A stretch of DNA of 64,000 bases, taken from NCBI GenBank assembly GCA_020740775.1, contig JAHEWK010000010.1, positions 1,612,001-1,676,000 on the forward strand, read 5' to 3'. Made by a program: the position numbers and the translations under genes. The stretch comes from Ilyonectria destructans (taxonomy: Eukaryota > Ascomycota > Sordariomycetes > Hypocreales > Nectriaceae). Below are positions 32,608 through 44,762 of the stretch, one piece after another. Below the pieces are notes generated by a model. It was given only the letters and a program-made list of their open reading frames with translations, was not told where the DNA came from and searched no databases. Every line of letters begins with the position of its first letter. Position 1 is the stretch's first letter.

Positions 32608-33366
32608 ATGACTAGCGGCTGGAATCCCATCACGGGGCGAGACTCCACGGGCACTCGCCCGGCCTTCGCCCCTGCTGGAGCCCCCATTCCAATCCAGGGA
32701 CAGGCCTACATCCCTCACTTCGGAGGTCCCGGCTACAACTTTGGCACTATCCCGCAACAGACAATCCCCCAGTACGTTGCTGGTTTCGGCGGCATGATGA
32801 TGCCCTCCAGCCCGTTCGCTACCCCGTCTCCCTACAGCATCCCGGTGCAGGGCGGGATTGGTGGGTTCCAAACCCAGCAAGTCTTCTCCCATCAGCCCAA
32901 CGGCACGGGCAACATCTTCCCGCGGCAGCCTCAGCCATGCCCCAACATCGACCCCGAGATGCCGGCCGCGCAAATGACAAACTCCTCGGGCGGCGTGGGC
33001 TGCGAGCCTGGCTACAACTACTTCTTCCCTGCGAACCACACCAAGGTGCACGTCTTCCGGTCGCCACGCCCGCCGTGGCAGATGCCTGGCAACACCCACC
33101 TCCAATTCAACGCGGCGCACATCCCCTCGAACACGACGCTCGAAGACTTGCTCAAGGGCTACGGCTGCACCAACCCAACGGCGAAGAAGAACCGGTGCTT
33201 CGAGTTGGTTAGCGCGGGCAACGGGAAGTGGTACAAGGGGTTTAGCTTTGGCGGAGATGACAAGGACATGCTGAAGAAGACGTTGGCGGATATCGGATGG
33301 GACAAGTCGCGGACGGGCAATGCTGACGAGAAGCCCATCGTCTGCCTGTGGTTCTGCAAGAACTGA
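32608..33366 (+). CDS. Conserved-looking fungal protein with Gly/Pro/Gln-rich N-terminus
   Basis: Single-exon gene of 252 residues from the ATG at 32608 (MTSGWNPITGRDSTG); the frame is open further 5' but without ATG. Residues 1-120 are low-complexity Gly, Pro, Gln and Phe. The second half is a compact domain with GCEPGYNYFFPANHTKVHVF, PWQMPGNTHLQF, TTLEDLLKGYGC, NRCFELVSAGNGKWYKGFSF, DIGWDKSRTG and a C-terminal PIVCLWFCKN. The alternation of strands and helices hints at a ubiquitin-like or similar small fold, but I cannot name it. Codon use is strongly biased to C/G third positions. It is cytosolic or nuclear by default. Confidence 0.82.
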   Translation: MTSGWNPITGRDSTGTRPAFAPAGAPIPIQGQAYIPHFGGPGYNFGTIPQQTIPQYVAGFGGMMMPSSPFATPSPYSIPVQGGIGGFQTQQVFSHQPNGTGNIFPRQPQPCPNIDPEMPAAQMTNSSGGVGCEPGYNYFFPANHTKVHVFRSPRPPWQMPGNTHLQFNAAHIPSNTTLEDLLKGYGCTNPTAKKNRCFELVSAGNGKWYKGFSFGGDDKDMLKKTLADIGWDKSRTGNADEKPIVCLWFCKN

Positions 33367-34496
33367 GCTGGCTTTCAACAGCATCCATGGGACCAATGTC
33401 TCGCCTTTGACAAAGGCATTGTGGTTCCCGAGTGTTCTTGGGGAAGGGGGTCTTGGAGGGAGTTCACAGTGATTTTACTGCGAGGAGTTGAGGGAATGAT
33501 TGTCTTCGGCTGGGAAAACGGCAGGTTACTGCGATACTTTGCTATGATACCCTGGAGGGATAGCTGTCTTTAGATTGAGCATCATTTGATTTTGGCCTCT
33601 CGACGCGACCCACGGTACTGCCTCGGCGTTCATCTTGCAATTCGATTGTTAATGCCACCCTGTTGCTGTTCAAAAAGAGACGCAATCTCGCTGAGAAGAC
33701 GCATGGCTGCCCAAGTGACCTGATTGACACATCATTGTAGGTGGGTGGGACCGTTCGGTGAGGCCGAGCGACTGATTCCACTTGCACAAGCTCCATCCAA
33801 CTACGCCCAGTCTGTATGCTTTTGCTCAGGAGATTCGACGATGGGGAATGTGTCTCTCGTTGGAAAAAGACACAACTTTCGTGGTTCGCTTCAATCGAGC
33901 AAGTACTGCGAGATCCTCCTTGCTGACGGCAAGTTTCCAGCCGAGATTCGAAAGCTGAATCCCTAGAGTAAGCCACTCCGCCGACGCTGCACAGGGTAAC
34001 CCGAATGGTGCATCGATTAGGCACCCTTTTAACGAAATCTGGGGTAAAAATTGACCTTCTTGTCTTGGGATGGTTGATTTCTCTGTGCTCTTACATGACA
34101 TGACCGCCTCACACTATTCAAGGGCTGCCACAAATGCGCCTTGGGCAAATGCAATGCAAGCAGTAGGCCAAAGGAGGACCTAGAGGATTCAATAGTGCCA
34201 TTGTTGGGCATATACACTAAAATAATCACGCATGAAGGGAATCAGCGGAGATTGCAGCGGGAGGTGGCTAGACTGGCTGATGAAGAGCTTTTCAAACGAG
34301 TTGCGGTTCGCCACCGCATGACACTTGCGTGATTAAGACCAATTGGCCTCCCAAGCCTCCCAGCTGACAAGGAGCAATTCAAGTCATCGCAAGCAGCAGT
34401 CTTGGGTCCTGTATCAGAAGTGCTAGGATAGAGGTCATATGAGGCTCAAAATTTTATTTCATTCTTCTCCTTGTAAGGATCGCGGAAGTGGGGAGC
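33367..34496. other. Intergenic with a possible exon remnant
   Basis: A plus-strand stretch at about 34111-34332 reads protein-like (CHKCALGKCNASSRPKED followed by a charged helix) and ends in a stop, but has no ATG or confident upstream exon. Nothing else is supported. Confidence 0.3.
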
Positions 34497-34808
34497 TTAG
34501 TGGCATGAGGAGAAGGCTGGGTTCGCAACGGCCTCGAACTCGAACTCGATTGGGCTTCGGCAATTGACGGTGCAGATGCATGATGTCACCGGGGTGTAAA
34601 TGCACAGGGGGAATGAGCTGATTCCCTTGGTGTCGGGCTTGTGCCAATCAACTCTTCCTATACGTCCGAATTGCAAGTTGCAACCCTCGCAAGAAAACGT
34701 CTTGCTCTGCATCCCAGTCCAGTCGAACTTCTCATGCAGGCTCTTCCCCAACCCGCAACCAACACAATCCCCACAACTCCGCACATTGCCCCCACAAATC
34801 CATGCCAT
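34497..34808 (-). CDS. Possible cysteine-rich small protein
   Basis: Minus-strand frame from the ATG at 34808, 103 residues. Eleven cysteines fall in close pairs (SCGDCVGC, CEGCNLQF, SCICTVNC), and codon third positions look coding. It ends NPAFSSCH. The visible start MAWICGGNVRSC is not a signal peptide. Upstream, in the same frame, lies a TAG that could be an intron acceptor, so a 5' exon encoding a secretion signal may be missing. The Cys density suggests a disulphide-bonded secreted protein. No family is recognised and chance cannot be excluded. Confidence 0.4.
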   Translation of the reverse strand: MAWICGGNVRSCGDCVGCGLGKSLHEKFDWTGMQSKTFSCEGCNLQFGRIGRVDWHKPDTKGISSFPLCIYTPVTSCICTVNCRSPIEFEFEAVANPAFSSCH

Positions 34809-37800
34809 GAGCACAGTCCGGCTCTAGGCAGCAGAATAAACAGAATTGGAGAGGTGCAAAATGTCGTTGCCTGGAGGTGGATGAGCAGGGGGCCAGTGGG
34901 GTGGGATGCAACGTAGTGCGGCTCTCGACCGGGATCTAGACCGGACGCGATGACTAGTGTGGAAGTTGTCCGTTTCTTGGAGATGGAGATGGGACTGGGA
35001 AGCGCCAATGAGCAGAGACGTTGGGAATTGTGCGGTGTGAGTTGGGAGGAGCCGTTGACGCTCAGCTCTCTCTGTGAAGTGGTCTAGTGAGGGTGTAGCA
35101 CGCGCGTGTTTAATCCGGCGTTGCATCGTGGTGCTCGCAACCGAGTTAGATTCTCAACATGCAAGTCAATAGATCCTGGGGATAATTCAGGAGGGTTATA
35201 GTTGGATTCCCAATCGTGGCCGTGCAAGACTCATAACCAAGGTAGGGAATCCCAATGGCGAATTGTACATGAATGCTGACATGGGCAGTGAGTGGACGGT
35301 GTCCCTGGATACCCCGGAGCTTCTAGAAAATCAAACTCGCGGCAAGTTGATCCATCTGAATCCTTAATCCTGACTCCATCGTGTAGTCTTGCGTGGGGGT
35401 TGCAACCACGCGATAGCGACCAGGGCCTAACTAGCTTACATACGACGGGCTAGGAAATCCCGCTATGGCTAATACAACACATTCGATGCTCCAGTCTGCG
35501 TCAATTGTATGTCCTTCATGATGGTGTCTCGTCTACGTTGCGGGCTTCGGTTTGGGGCACCCCGGCTTATCGCCCCAGTCGACCCCAAGGTTCGCCCACA
35601 TCGCCACCCATGATCCATCCCCACCGCACCCTCGCGAGGAGAACCTCCCCCGGCTTTGTTGGAGACCGGGGAAAGGTTCAAGGATCAATGAGATACTCCG
35701 CCGTTTTCGGATACAAGGTTCACTGTGTTGTTCTCGTGATCCAACGGGTTGGCGTTGCAAGGGAGATGGTCGGCCAAATGCAAAAACTTAACGTTATCAG
35801 TTGTGTTGAAAGCATGTTGATCTCGTGGCAGGACGTTCTCGTCCTAGACTAGAAATATCGTAGATAGTAGTGAACACTACTCTGGACTCCTCGCATGAGT
35901 TTTCGTTCACCGTGTTGAGCCTCAGGGACTATGTATGACATTGGTGGCTTGCGCAATGCAACCCAACGGGCTCCCTTCCCTTGATCGGGTGTGGGTGCGT
36001 GGGTGCCAGGGAGGCAATATGCACAAACGGAGCCGAAGCCGGGCACGCCTTGCTGCAACAGGTCTCATATTCCTGATGCTATTTCAGTGATGGAGGGGGG
36101 CGTGTGTAAAGCAAGCAGCCAAGAGGGTTGCTCTCTCTCACCCGCCTTTTCCCCTCCTTTTACTCCAACAAAACAAGGATGCCACCAAGTGAGCTTATTC
36201 ACTGGAACCAATGGTTTCTCTAAAGAGCCGGCCAAGTCGCCGTTTAGATTCGTCAATCGCACGTCGTCCAGGGCCAGAAATGACTCAAGCGTCGGATCCG
36301 TGTGAGATGGCGGCGGGCCAAGGGCGGCGACGGCGCACGCCAAGTCCGCGATTTTTATTCTGCTGCCTTGAGCTCGCGCTTGCTAAGAAAGGCAATTCGA
36401 GGTTCGATCCATGCTGCCCAGCCCCAACAAGCGCAGTGACGGGACTGGGCGCGGGAATAAGTGAAACCCGACGAGATTGCCCAGAGCACGATGATTCAGG
36501 GACCGGGCCATGGGAACTTGTTGGAGCAAAACACTGAGTGCGGACTCAAGACACATACGGCAATGGGATGTCGATCCGACGTCGACGGAAAGGAATAGAC
36601 GTGCAGCTAGAAAAGTGTTTGCGTGCGATCAGCACTCGGATCTGGACTCATCGTGTAGTAGGGACGGGAACTGATAACTTAGAGGGCACCGTTCCCGATG
36701 CAGTACCACCACACCGTCTGCGACTCTGCAACTCTAGATAGCGCTGAGCGAGGGCAGTAACACCACATCGCACACATGTGCCATCTAGACGAAATCGTGC
36801 GCGCCTGTGCTCCTCTCTTCGCACCCTGGGCCTTGGCTCCATCGGGCCCCCGGTAGCTCGGCGCATGGCGGAACGTCCATTCACAGGGCTCCGAATTCTG
36901 CTGCCTGGGCCGCTGGTCCATCTGCTTGTCTAGCTATGGGATTCTCTGGTTTGACCGTCTTAGCTCGGGCGTCTCAGCTCGATTGTGGCGCGTGAGAGTC
37001 AATATCCCCAGCCCTCATCCGGCGACGGCGCTGCAATCCTCCATGACCATGACTTGATCTGTTTGCCCGGCGAAGCGCGGCATCGGGCGACGCCCAATTT
37101 GCCCAATCTTGCCTTGAACGTGAGCAGCATTTCAGGGCTACCCAACCAAAGCTTGCCGTGATGTGCAGAATCCAACCCGCTTTCGTTGTCGGGGGCGACT
37201 TGCCAAGAAACCTGGAGAGGCGGCATCTGTCCGCCAAGTACCGGAGCTGCTAACACGATGCGCCTGAGACCAACGCGCGCGGCGGTTAGCGACCGTAAGC
37301 CCTGGCGCTATCGGCCCGAAAGCCTATGTGCCGAGACCAAGCAATCAAGGATTGCGGAGACTTGAGTGGGAGGCCATTTGTGGCTGACATGGGGCGTGTA
37401 TTAGTCTGTGTGGAGTTGTGAGTGTCGGACGACGTCAGGCCAAGCTCTGGGCTCTGGGCGTCTTGACGATCAATGTCATGACCATGGAAGAGCTCGAGAA
37501 TCAAGTCCTATCACGTACTATCATGCTGCCAAAGCGGTCAATTGCGGCATCCTAGTGTCCCGCCCAGTCGACGGTTGGATAGCTCGCACATCGGGATGGA
37601 GACCTTCGAGACACCATGTCTCACACGCCCCCGTCTCTCCTCGTTCAAGACTCCCCCCCGGCGGCCGCAGTTGCCCGCACGGGGGTACGCGATGCAGCTC
37701 TCTCGTCATCCGGCAGCGTGATAATCGACCGCACACGAACGAAGCAACCATGTCCGCCGTCTGGATGCGTACAGGACTGGTGGGACGGTCGCGGATTAGC

Positions 37801-38087
37801 TTCCTGACGAGAGCTGGGCGTTTGCAGTCTCCATCTGGGGCATCATGGGGGATCGTCTCTGGGGCAATTCGGCCGGTGCTCTGGAGACACAAATAGGACC
37901 CGTGTTCCTCCTTCATTTCCCCAGATTGTAGTTGTTGAAGCATCCTCTTCTCCATTGTTTACTCAGAGGCGTCTGATCGCAAAGTCACACAGTGGGCCGC
38001 GTCTTGAGACTTAGACACCACCCCCTTGTGTTATCTGGACCATTTCCCCTCCTTTCCCGAAGCCTTGCTTCTTGATTGACGCCCAAA
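34809..38087. other. Intergenic region, 3.3 kb, no supported gene
   Basis: Frames on both strands are short, overlapping and without splice support. GC content rises from about 36,200 to 37,900. The right end is the promoter of the second sugar porter and contains paired CTGGGG motifs. Confidence 0.4.
37835..37864 (+). promoter_or_regulatory. Paired CreA-type CTGGGG motifs
   Basis: CTGGGG occurs at 37835-37840 and 37859-37864, 24 bases apart, about 230-250 bases before the sugar-porter ATG. Both match the SYGGRG core bound by the carbon-catabolite repressor CreA/CRE1. The motif is short and degenerate, so this is only suggestive. Confidence 0.35.
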
Positions 38088-40209
38088 ATGGCTGATATTC
38101 AGTATGTCGAAATCCTACAAGGCCTCGGTGGCTTTCAATTGCAACTCATCACTTACACCTCTGCAGGAACTCGCCCAAGGCCACCTACTCGGACCACATG
38201 GACGAGAAGCCCATGGGCACGGCCGAGCATGCCGACCTGACGGCCAACCTTCAGGCCAAGTAAGTGCCCAATTTGCTTCCTGGCCATAATGTAGCCGGAA
38301 ACCTCTGTCTAACACTCTCCAAGAATCAAGAATCCGCTTGAGGGAATCCCCCGCGAGCAGTTGATGCGCGATGTCGAGGCCTGGACCGAGAAGAAGGGTC
38401 TGCAGGAGCACGTCGAGATCTTCAAGAAGGGCGCCCTCGTCGCTCAGAACCCGGCCAATGCTCACAACATCGACGGCCCCCAGAAGCTCACCGATCGCGA
38501 GCTCGAGGTCCTTGAGCGCGAAGTGACCCACCGCTGGGACATGCCCCGGAAGCTCCTCATTACCATCGCAACCTGCTCCATCGGCGCCGCCGTCCAGGGC
38601 TGGGATCAGACTGGATCCAACGGTGCAAACATCTTCTTCCCCGAGGTCTACGGTATTGGTGGCGACAGCACTCGCGACCGTCTCTTGGTTGGTATCGTCA
38701 ATGCTGGTCCTTACATTGGTAGCGCGTAAGTGCTCTCATCACCTGTATCAGACCCACCACTTACACGCTGCAGGTTCATCGGTTGCTGGCTCTCTGACCC
38801 TATCAACAACTACTTCGGTCGCCGCGGTGTCATCTTCTTTGCTGCTCATTTCTGTATCTGGCCCGTCATCGGATCCGCCTTCAGCCACACCTGGGAACAA
38901 CAACTCGCCAACCGCCTGCTCATGGGTATCGGAATGGGTGCCAAAGCTTCAACAGTGCCTATATACGCCGCTGAAAATGCCCCTGCCTCGATCCGCGGTG
39001 CGCTGGTCATGTCATGGCAAATGTGGACCGCCTTCGGAATCTTCCTCGGAACCGCCTTCAACCTCGCCGTGTACAACGTCGCCGACATCAACTGGCGCCT
39101 CATGCTTGGAGCTCCCTTCCTCCCTGCCGTCCCCCTGCTTCTACTCATCTACACCTGCCCTGAGTCTCCCCGTTGGTACATGAAGAAGGGCCGCTACCCC
39201 GATGCTTGGAAGTCGATGATCCAGCTCCGCCATGATGCCATCCAGGTCGCCCGCGATATGTACTACATCAGCGCCCAGCTTGATATTGAGAACGAGCTCA
39301 TTGGCCAAACCAACTACGTCAGCCGATTCACTCAGCTCTTCACCATCCCTCGTGTTCGCCGAGCCAACCTTGCCGCCTTCACCGTCATGATTGCCCAGCA
39401 GATGTGTGGTATCAACATCATCGCTTTCTACTCGACCACTGTCTTCAAGGATGCCGGCATGTCGGACTTCAAGGCCATGCTTGGATCTTTCGGTTTCGGT
39501 CTCGTCAACTGGCTGTTTGCCTTCCCTGCCTTCTGGACCATCGACACTTTTGGCCGACGTACCCTTCTTCTGTTTACCTTCCCTCAGATGACCTGGACCC
39601 TCTTGGCTGCTGGTCTCTGTACCCTGATTCCTGAGAGTGCTGGAGATGTCCGCACCGCCCTTGTTTGTCTTTTCGTCTTCATGTTTGGCAGTAAGTACTC
39701 TATTGAATCTCTTAAGTACGACGCATTCGCTGACCTGAACTTCAGTGTTCTACTCCCCCGGTGAAGGCCCCGTTCCTTTCACATACAGTGCTGAGGTCTA
39801 CCCTCTTTCCCACCGAGAGACTGGCATGGGCTTTGCTGTGGCCACTTGCCTCTTCTGGGCTGCTATCCTTAGCACCTCATTCCCCTTCCTGCTCGACAAG
39901 TTCAGCGTCGTCGGTGCTTTCGGTCTCTATGCTGGTTTCAACGTCATCGCCTTCGTCATGATCTTCTTCTGGGTCCCTGAGACCAAGCAGCGAACCCTCG
40001 AGGAACTCGACTGGGTCTTTGCCGTCCCCGTCCGCCAGTTCGCCAGCTACCAGCTCAAGGTTGCTCTCCCCCACTGGTTCAAGCGCAACATCCTCTGGCA
40101 GCGCCACGCCAAGAAGGAGCCTCTGTATCACTTCGAGCATGTCGCCAACCTCACTCCCGGACACTCTGACATTGAGTCTCCTGCCGACAGCGACCGAAAG
40201 ATGTCGTAA
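38088..40209 (+). CDS. MFS sugar transporter with long N-terminal extension
   Basis: Five exons (38088-38101, 38167-38259, 38324-38725, 38774-39690, 39746-40209) join in frame to 629 residues. The first exon is only 14 nt. About 120 hydrophilic residues precede helix 1 (WDMPRKLLITIATCSIGAAVQGWDQTG). Sugar-porter marks are DPINNYFGRRG, the RLLMGIGMGAKAST helix, PESPRWYMKKGRYPDAW, QQMCGINIIAFYSTT in helix 7, DTFGRRTLLL and PETKQRTLEELDW at the end. The PESPRW, QQxxGIN and PET motifs support sugar or polyol transport at the plasma membrane. Codon use is strongly biased, suggesting good expression. The substrate is not predictable from sequence. Confidence 0.93.
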
Positions 40210-40680
40210 TCGACTCGCGTGTGTGCCTGTGGCTCTCGTTGACGCTGTCCACTACCGCATATTGGATCCCGCCTGGAATGATGGCAACGCTATATTGCGG
40301 GAATATTTGGACAGAAACTGATACCCACTCGTTAAAGTAATGATATTTGGTTTGAAATGTTGGATTGAATTTCCGGAGGCATGTTTGGGCTTGTATGCGT
40401 TGATTTCAGGAGCGTCTATGGTACGCAGGGTGACATAGACCCAGCATAGTTACATAGCTGTTGATAAGATCTGGCATGATTACAAGTCCAGTCCCTTTGC
40501 GTGAGCGCTGATTTTATTTGTGTTACTACTGACAATTATCTTCTGTTCCTAGCAACCTGGAACTTCCAGAAATTGAGGTCTATTGAGGATAAGGAGTCTT
40601 GCTTCGACCTGAAGATAGTCTTGAATAGTTTTATGGTGTCTTTATTCTTAAATAATTGGAAATTATATATATGGAGTATC
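40210..40680. other. Convergent 3' spacer between sugar porter and ABC transporter
   Basis: The two genes end tail to tail here; the AT-rich 470 bases presumably hold both 3' untranslated regions. No coding sequence. Confidence 0.5.
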
Positions 40681-43600
40681 TCAACTATGCTTTGCCTCCT
40701 TTGTTTTATTTTTCCCCTTCCAATGTGTTCTCATCATCCTCACCACTCCCCACGCTAAGAGTCTGTACACTACTACGCACACCGCCAAGATGGCGACATT
40801 GATCGCCGGGTCCTCGTCCAGATTGTACAACTCCAACACATCCTGCCCCGTTTGGATCGGGCAGTTCCCGTTACTCAACCTCTGGTTATCGGTGCAGGTG
40901 AATTCCACACCGCGTAGAGAGTACGGCGCAACGGCGCGAGCTGCATATCTGATTGGTGAGAGATAGTTGAGTGAAGTGTACAGGGGTGGCATGTCAATGG
41001 ACAGGATCCCGACCATGGTATTCGCCACCGAGAGGAAGATGCCCATGATTTGAATCGCGAAGCCGGCGTGGTCGAATAGGGTGTTGAATATTATGCCCAA
41101 GCTCTCGCCGCACGACACAATGCCAAAGCATGCAAAGACGGTAACGAAATACATCGTCACGGTCCTCGGCATTCCGATGGCAATGTCACCCAAGACACCA
41201 AACACCAGGCAGCTGATAATCTCAAACGGCACCTCGAGAATCGTGTACGACGCCAGAAACGCCTCCACACCGTACACGCCGTCGTCGTCTTCGCGGTAAA
41301 AGACGTCACGCTCATTCGGGTAGATGGCAACATTCTGCAACATGCCGACGAAATAAAAGGCTCCAATCTCCTGGATAAAGCCCATGCGGTTTTGCACTGA
41401 GTAGTAGTCGTTGTCGAGGGGCGCGAAGAACAGGGCGAGGATGAGGGCTAGGCCGATGACTTGCATAAGGCGGGCGAGGATGAGCTCGGGTTGGCGCCGG
41501 GTGTTGATGATGGCGCGGTGGAGGAGAAGTGGGAGGGAAGTTGCCAATGATGCTCTCTTGCGTACGAGAGCTCCAAGTTCGGCGGGTGTTGAAAGGTTGG
41601 CTTTGTTAAATGATCTCCGTGGGGGTTTGGCCACGGGTGGAAGCAGGATGCCTTTAGTCGCCTTTTCGACTTCTGTATCCTTCTTGTCTATCTTTTCTGC
41701 ATCCGTATTCATCACTGGACGGATTCCAGTTTTCCAGCTCTCGATGAGCTTTTGTACGCGTTCACGGGACTCCGCCTCCCTGTCATCGCGCTGTAGGTCG
41801 ATGGTGATCATATCCAGCGCAAAGTCGGCCGGGTTCGTGTGGTGTGGGCATTCATAGCCATGACTCCCGAGGTACTCTAGCATATCTCTGCCAGCGCCTG
41901 AATACACTTGGGAACCTCCGCGGGCTAGTAGTAACACGTTGCCGAATTCCTCAAAGAGGTCCGATCGCGCTTGGTGGATGGTGAGAATGAGTGTTCGGCC
42001 CTCGTTGGCAAGTCCCTGGAGGACTTCCATGATGGAGTTTGCGGTAAAGGCATCTAGCCCTGATGTAGGCTCGTCAAGCAACAAGATCCGAGGATCCGTG
42101 AGAACCTGGACAGCGATAGACACACGACGCTTCTCTCCACCGGAAATGCCCTTGATCATGTCGTTGCCGATTAGGTTGTCGGCACAGTCCTTCAGACCCA
42201 TTTTAAGCAGTACCTCCTCCGCACGGCGATTCTTCTCGTCTTTGCCCATGAAAGAAGGAAGACGGAGCCCAGCAGCAAATCGCAGGGTTTCGCGCACAGT
42301 GAGGGAGGGGAGCAGGGCGTCATCGTCCTGGCACACGTAAGAGCAGACGGATCGGATGACTGAGTCGGAGGGTACGGCGCTGTTGAAAGTAAGCTTCCCC
42401 GACGGGTGATATCTCGTTCCTATTGAGTTCCGGAGTCGAAGAGCCATGGAATTGAGCAACGACGTCTTTCCACTCCCCGAAGGTCCCATGATGACGTTTA
42501 GAACACCTGCTTGGAATGTCGCGTTGATTGGGTTGAGGATAGTCTTTGTCGGGATTTTCTTCCCTAGCGCAGATGTTTTGTCGAGGTTTAATGCAAAGTT
42601 GTCGAGTCCTACATCGATGGCGCGGACGTCGGCAATGGATCGCGCCTCCATCTTCTCCTTGCCGGCAGACAGATCGGTATCAGATACCCGGGCACGCGCA
42701 ATGGTCATTTCGACCTTGAAGAAATGCAACCCAATCGCGGAGAGTACGAGGAAGAATACGACAAAGGCGAGAGATACGATGATGGGCCTTGTGACCCAGT
42801 TCGGTGGGAAGCCGAAGAGGTCCATAATGTACTCGCCGGTGTACTGTTCACATTCCGGGTTGTCTCTTCCGCCTGGATAAGGACAGTCGTAGAAGTTGCC
42901 CTCGAATTCATTGCCAGCATATGCTCCTAGAACATAGAACTGGTTTCATCAGCAAAGAAAATTGACAGCAGGCGCACAATTCGACTTACACTATATGTGA
43001 CCCATTTTATCCAGCGCACGTACACCGGCAGCGTATTGCTCTGAATGAACATGCCGCAGGCCATGCTTTGTATCGTAAAGACCATGTTCGCGATCAGACT
43101 CGCCCCGGGAAAGTGCCTCGACGCTGCTACGCAGGTCATGGCGCACGTCACCGCGATGTAGTGGTTTAGGAGTGAGATGGCAAAGAAGATGAAGAACTTT
43201 TCAACCTCGCGGTCAAAGCCGGCCATGAAGTAGAGGATGACGGAGAATAGGAAAGGGACAGGGAGGTCCTCGGTTGCTACCCGAGCAATTCTTCGGGAGA
43301 GGATGAAAGGAATGGCACCGACGCAATTTTCGGATGATTCCCGATCGTAGACCTGGATGTCGATGGTCATTCTATAGACCTCAAAGATGAGAATCAAATA
43401 CCCCTGTAGTCCAGTGGCGGTATATAGACCACCTTGACGCGACCGGATACCGGCTTGATCTCGACCGAGATCATAGAAGAGATAGCCATTGACTAGGCCC
43501 ATCAAGATGGCCTCCATGATGGAAGATGCCATGCCGAGTGGATCCCGGTATGTGACTTTAAAGGTGCGGTCTGTGAGGACGAGAAGTTGCCGAGTGAAAC

Positions 43601-44762
43601 CGGCATGCTGCTTTGCTTGTTTTCCGCGCTTCCGGTCGCTATTCTCGTTATCTTCAGGCACAGACCCAAAAAGCCTCTCGCTTTCCGCGCTCCATGCGTT
43701 CTTCAGTCCTTCTACCCTGTCGGTGCTCTCCTGCTCTAGCTCTGCGGTCCGGTTGTCGACGGCGGCGATGTCAATGACGAATTCGGCCGGGTTGACGAAA
43801 GGCGGCAGCTTAAAGTCCAAGCCGTCAAACCAAGGAACGCAGTCTTTGACCGACCCGGAGTAGACGGGGCTTCCTTTGGTCAAGACGATGAGGTTATCGA
43901 AGAGGTCCCAGATTTCCGATCGAGGTTGGTGGATTGTTGTGATGACGGTCCTGCCTTTTTGTGCTAGCTTCTTCAACGTCTTGACTAGCTGGTATGCGCT
44001 GGTCGCATCGAGACCTGTCGTTGGTTCGTCGAGGAAGAGCACCGATGGGTTGGAAAGCATCTGAACGCCGATACTGGTCCGTCTCTTTTCTCCGCCTGAA
44101 CAGCCGTGGTGTTGGGAACTACCTATGCGGGTGTTTGCGCATTCTTTGAGACCGAGTTCACGGATGACTTCCTCGACGACAATCATTCGTTGCTCGGTCG
44201 GAATCGAAGCGGGGAGTCTCAAGTCGGCGGCGTATTGAAGCGTCTCCCTAACTGTGAGTGTGGGAAGCAAGATATCCTGCTGCATCACGTAGGCGTGGCT
44301 GACGCTGTGGACTCCGACCTTGCCATTGAAGGTTGTGACGCCCTGTTGTTTTAGTCTAGGACTAGTCACCCTCTCCGCCATGGTATTGAGTAGTGTTGTC
44401 TTGCCCGAACCACTCCCGCCGATAATCGCTGTCAATGTCCCGGGCTGAATATTGGCATTAACTGAGTGAAGCAGCTTCTTCATTTCGGGCGCCGTGTTAA
44501 ATTTGGAGGCGAACAGTTGTGAGTAGGTGGATGGCTCCAACCATGACGGCGCAGTGTTGACCGAGACTGCGACGCCCCGGATCTGCACCTCGACAGCTTG
44601 GACATCGTCGAGAGAAAGGTGGCCAGCGCCGGAGAGGGATACGCGCCGGTCTTCCATGTATGGGTAGGCGATAGAGTCTAATGGAATGTCCAGCGAGCTC
44701 GTCCTCCCCAGCTTTTCGAGAACAATGCTCTCTGACGGGTCGACTGGTTTGTGGCTTGCCAT
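40681..44762 (-). CDS. Full-length ABCG transporter (two NBD-TMD halves)
   Basis: Two exons on the minus strand (44762-42990 and 42939-40681) joined over a 50-nt intron (GTAAGT donor, CAG acceptor) give 1343 residues. The join reads WVTYSFYVLGAYAGNEF, which restores the continuous segment between the two halves. Half 1 has Walker A GGSGSGKTT (about 115-123), signature CSGGEKRR, Walker B VLFLDEPTTGLD, then six membrane helices. Half 2 has Walker A GPSGSGKTS, signature ISGGEKRR, Walker B ILLLDEPTSGLD and six helices. Both ATP sites look canonical and the NBD comes first in each half, as in ABCG. Unlike PDR pumps, site 1 is not degenerate, so it belongs with the white-type full-length group. Likely a plasma-membrane exporter of lipids or hydrophobic compounds. 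Confidence 0.94.

Noticed and set aside
32530..33396. 288-codon minus-strand frame
   Set aside because: Mirror of the strongly codon-biased gene at 32608-33366; composition is Val/Arg/Leu-rich as expected for a shadow.
37521..37955. 144-codon minus-strand frame upstream of the second sugar porter
   Set aside because: Overlaps equally long plus-strand frames, no recognisable features.
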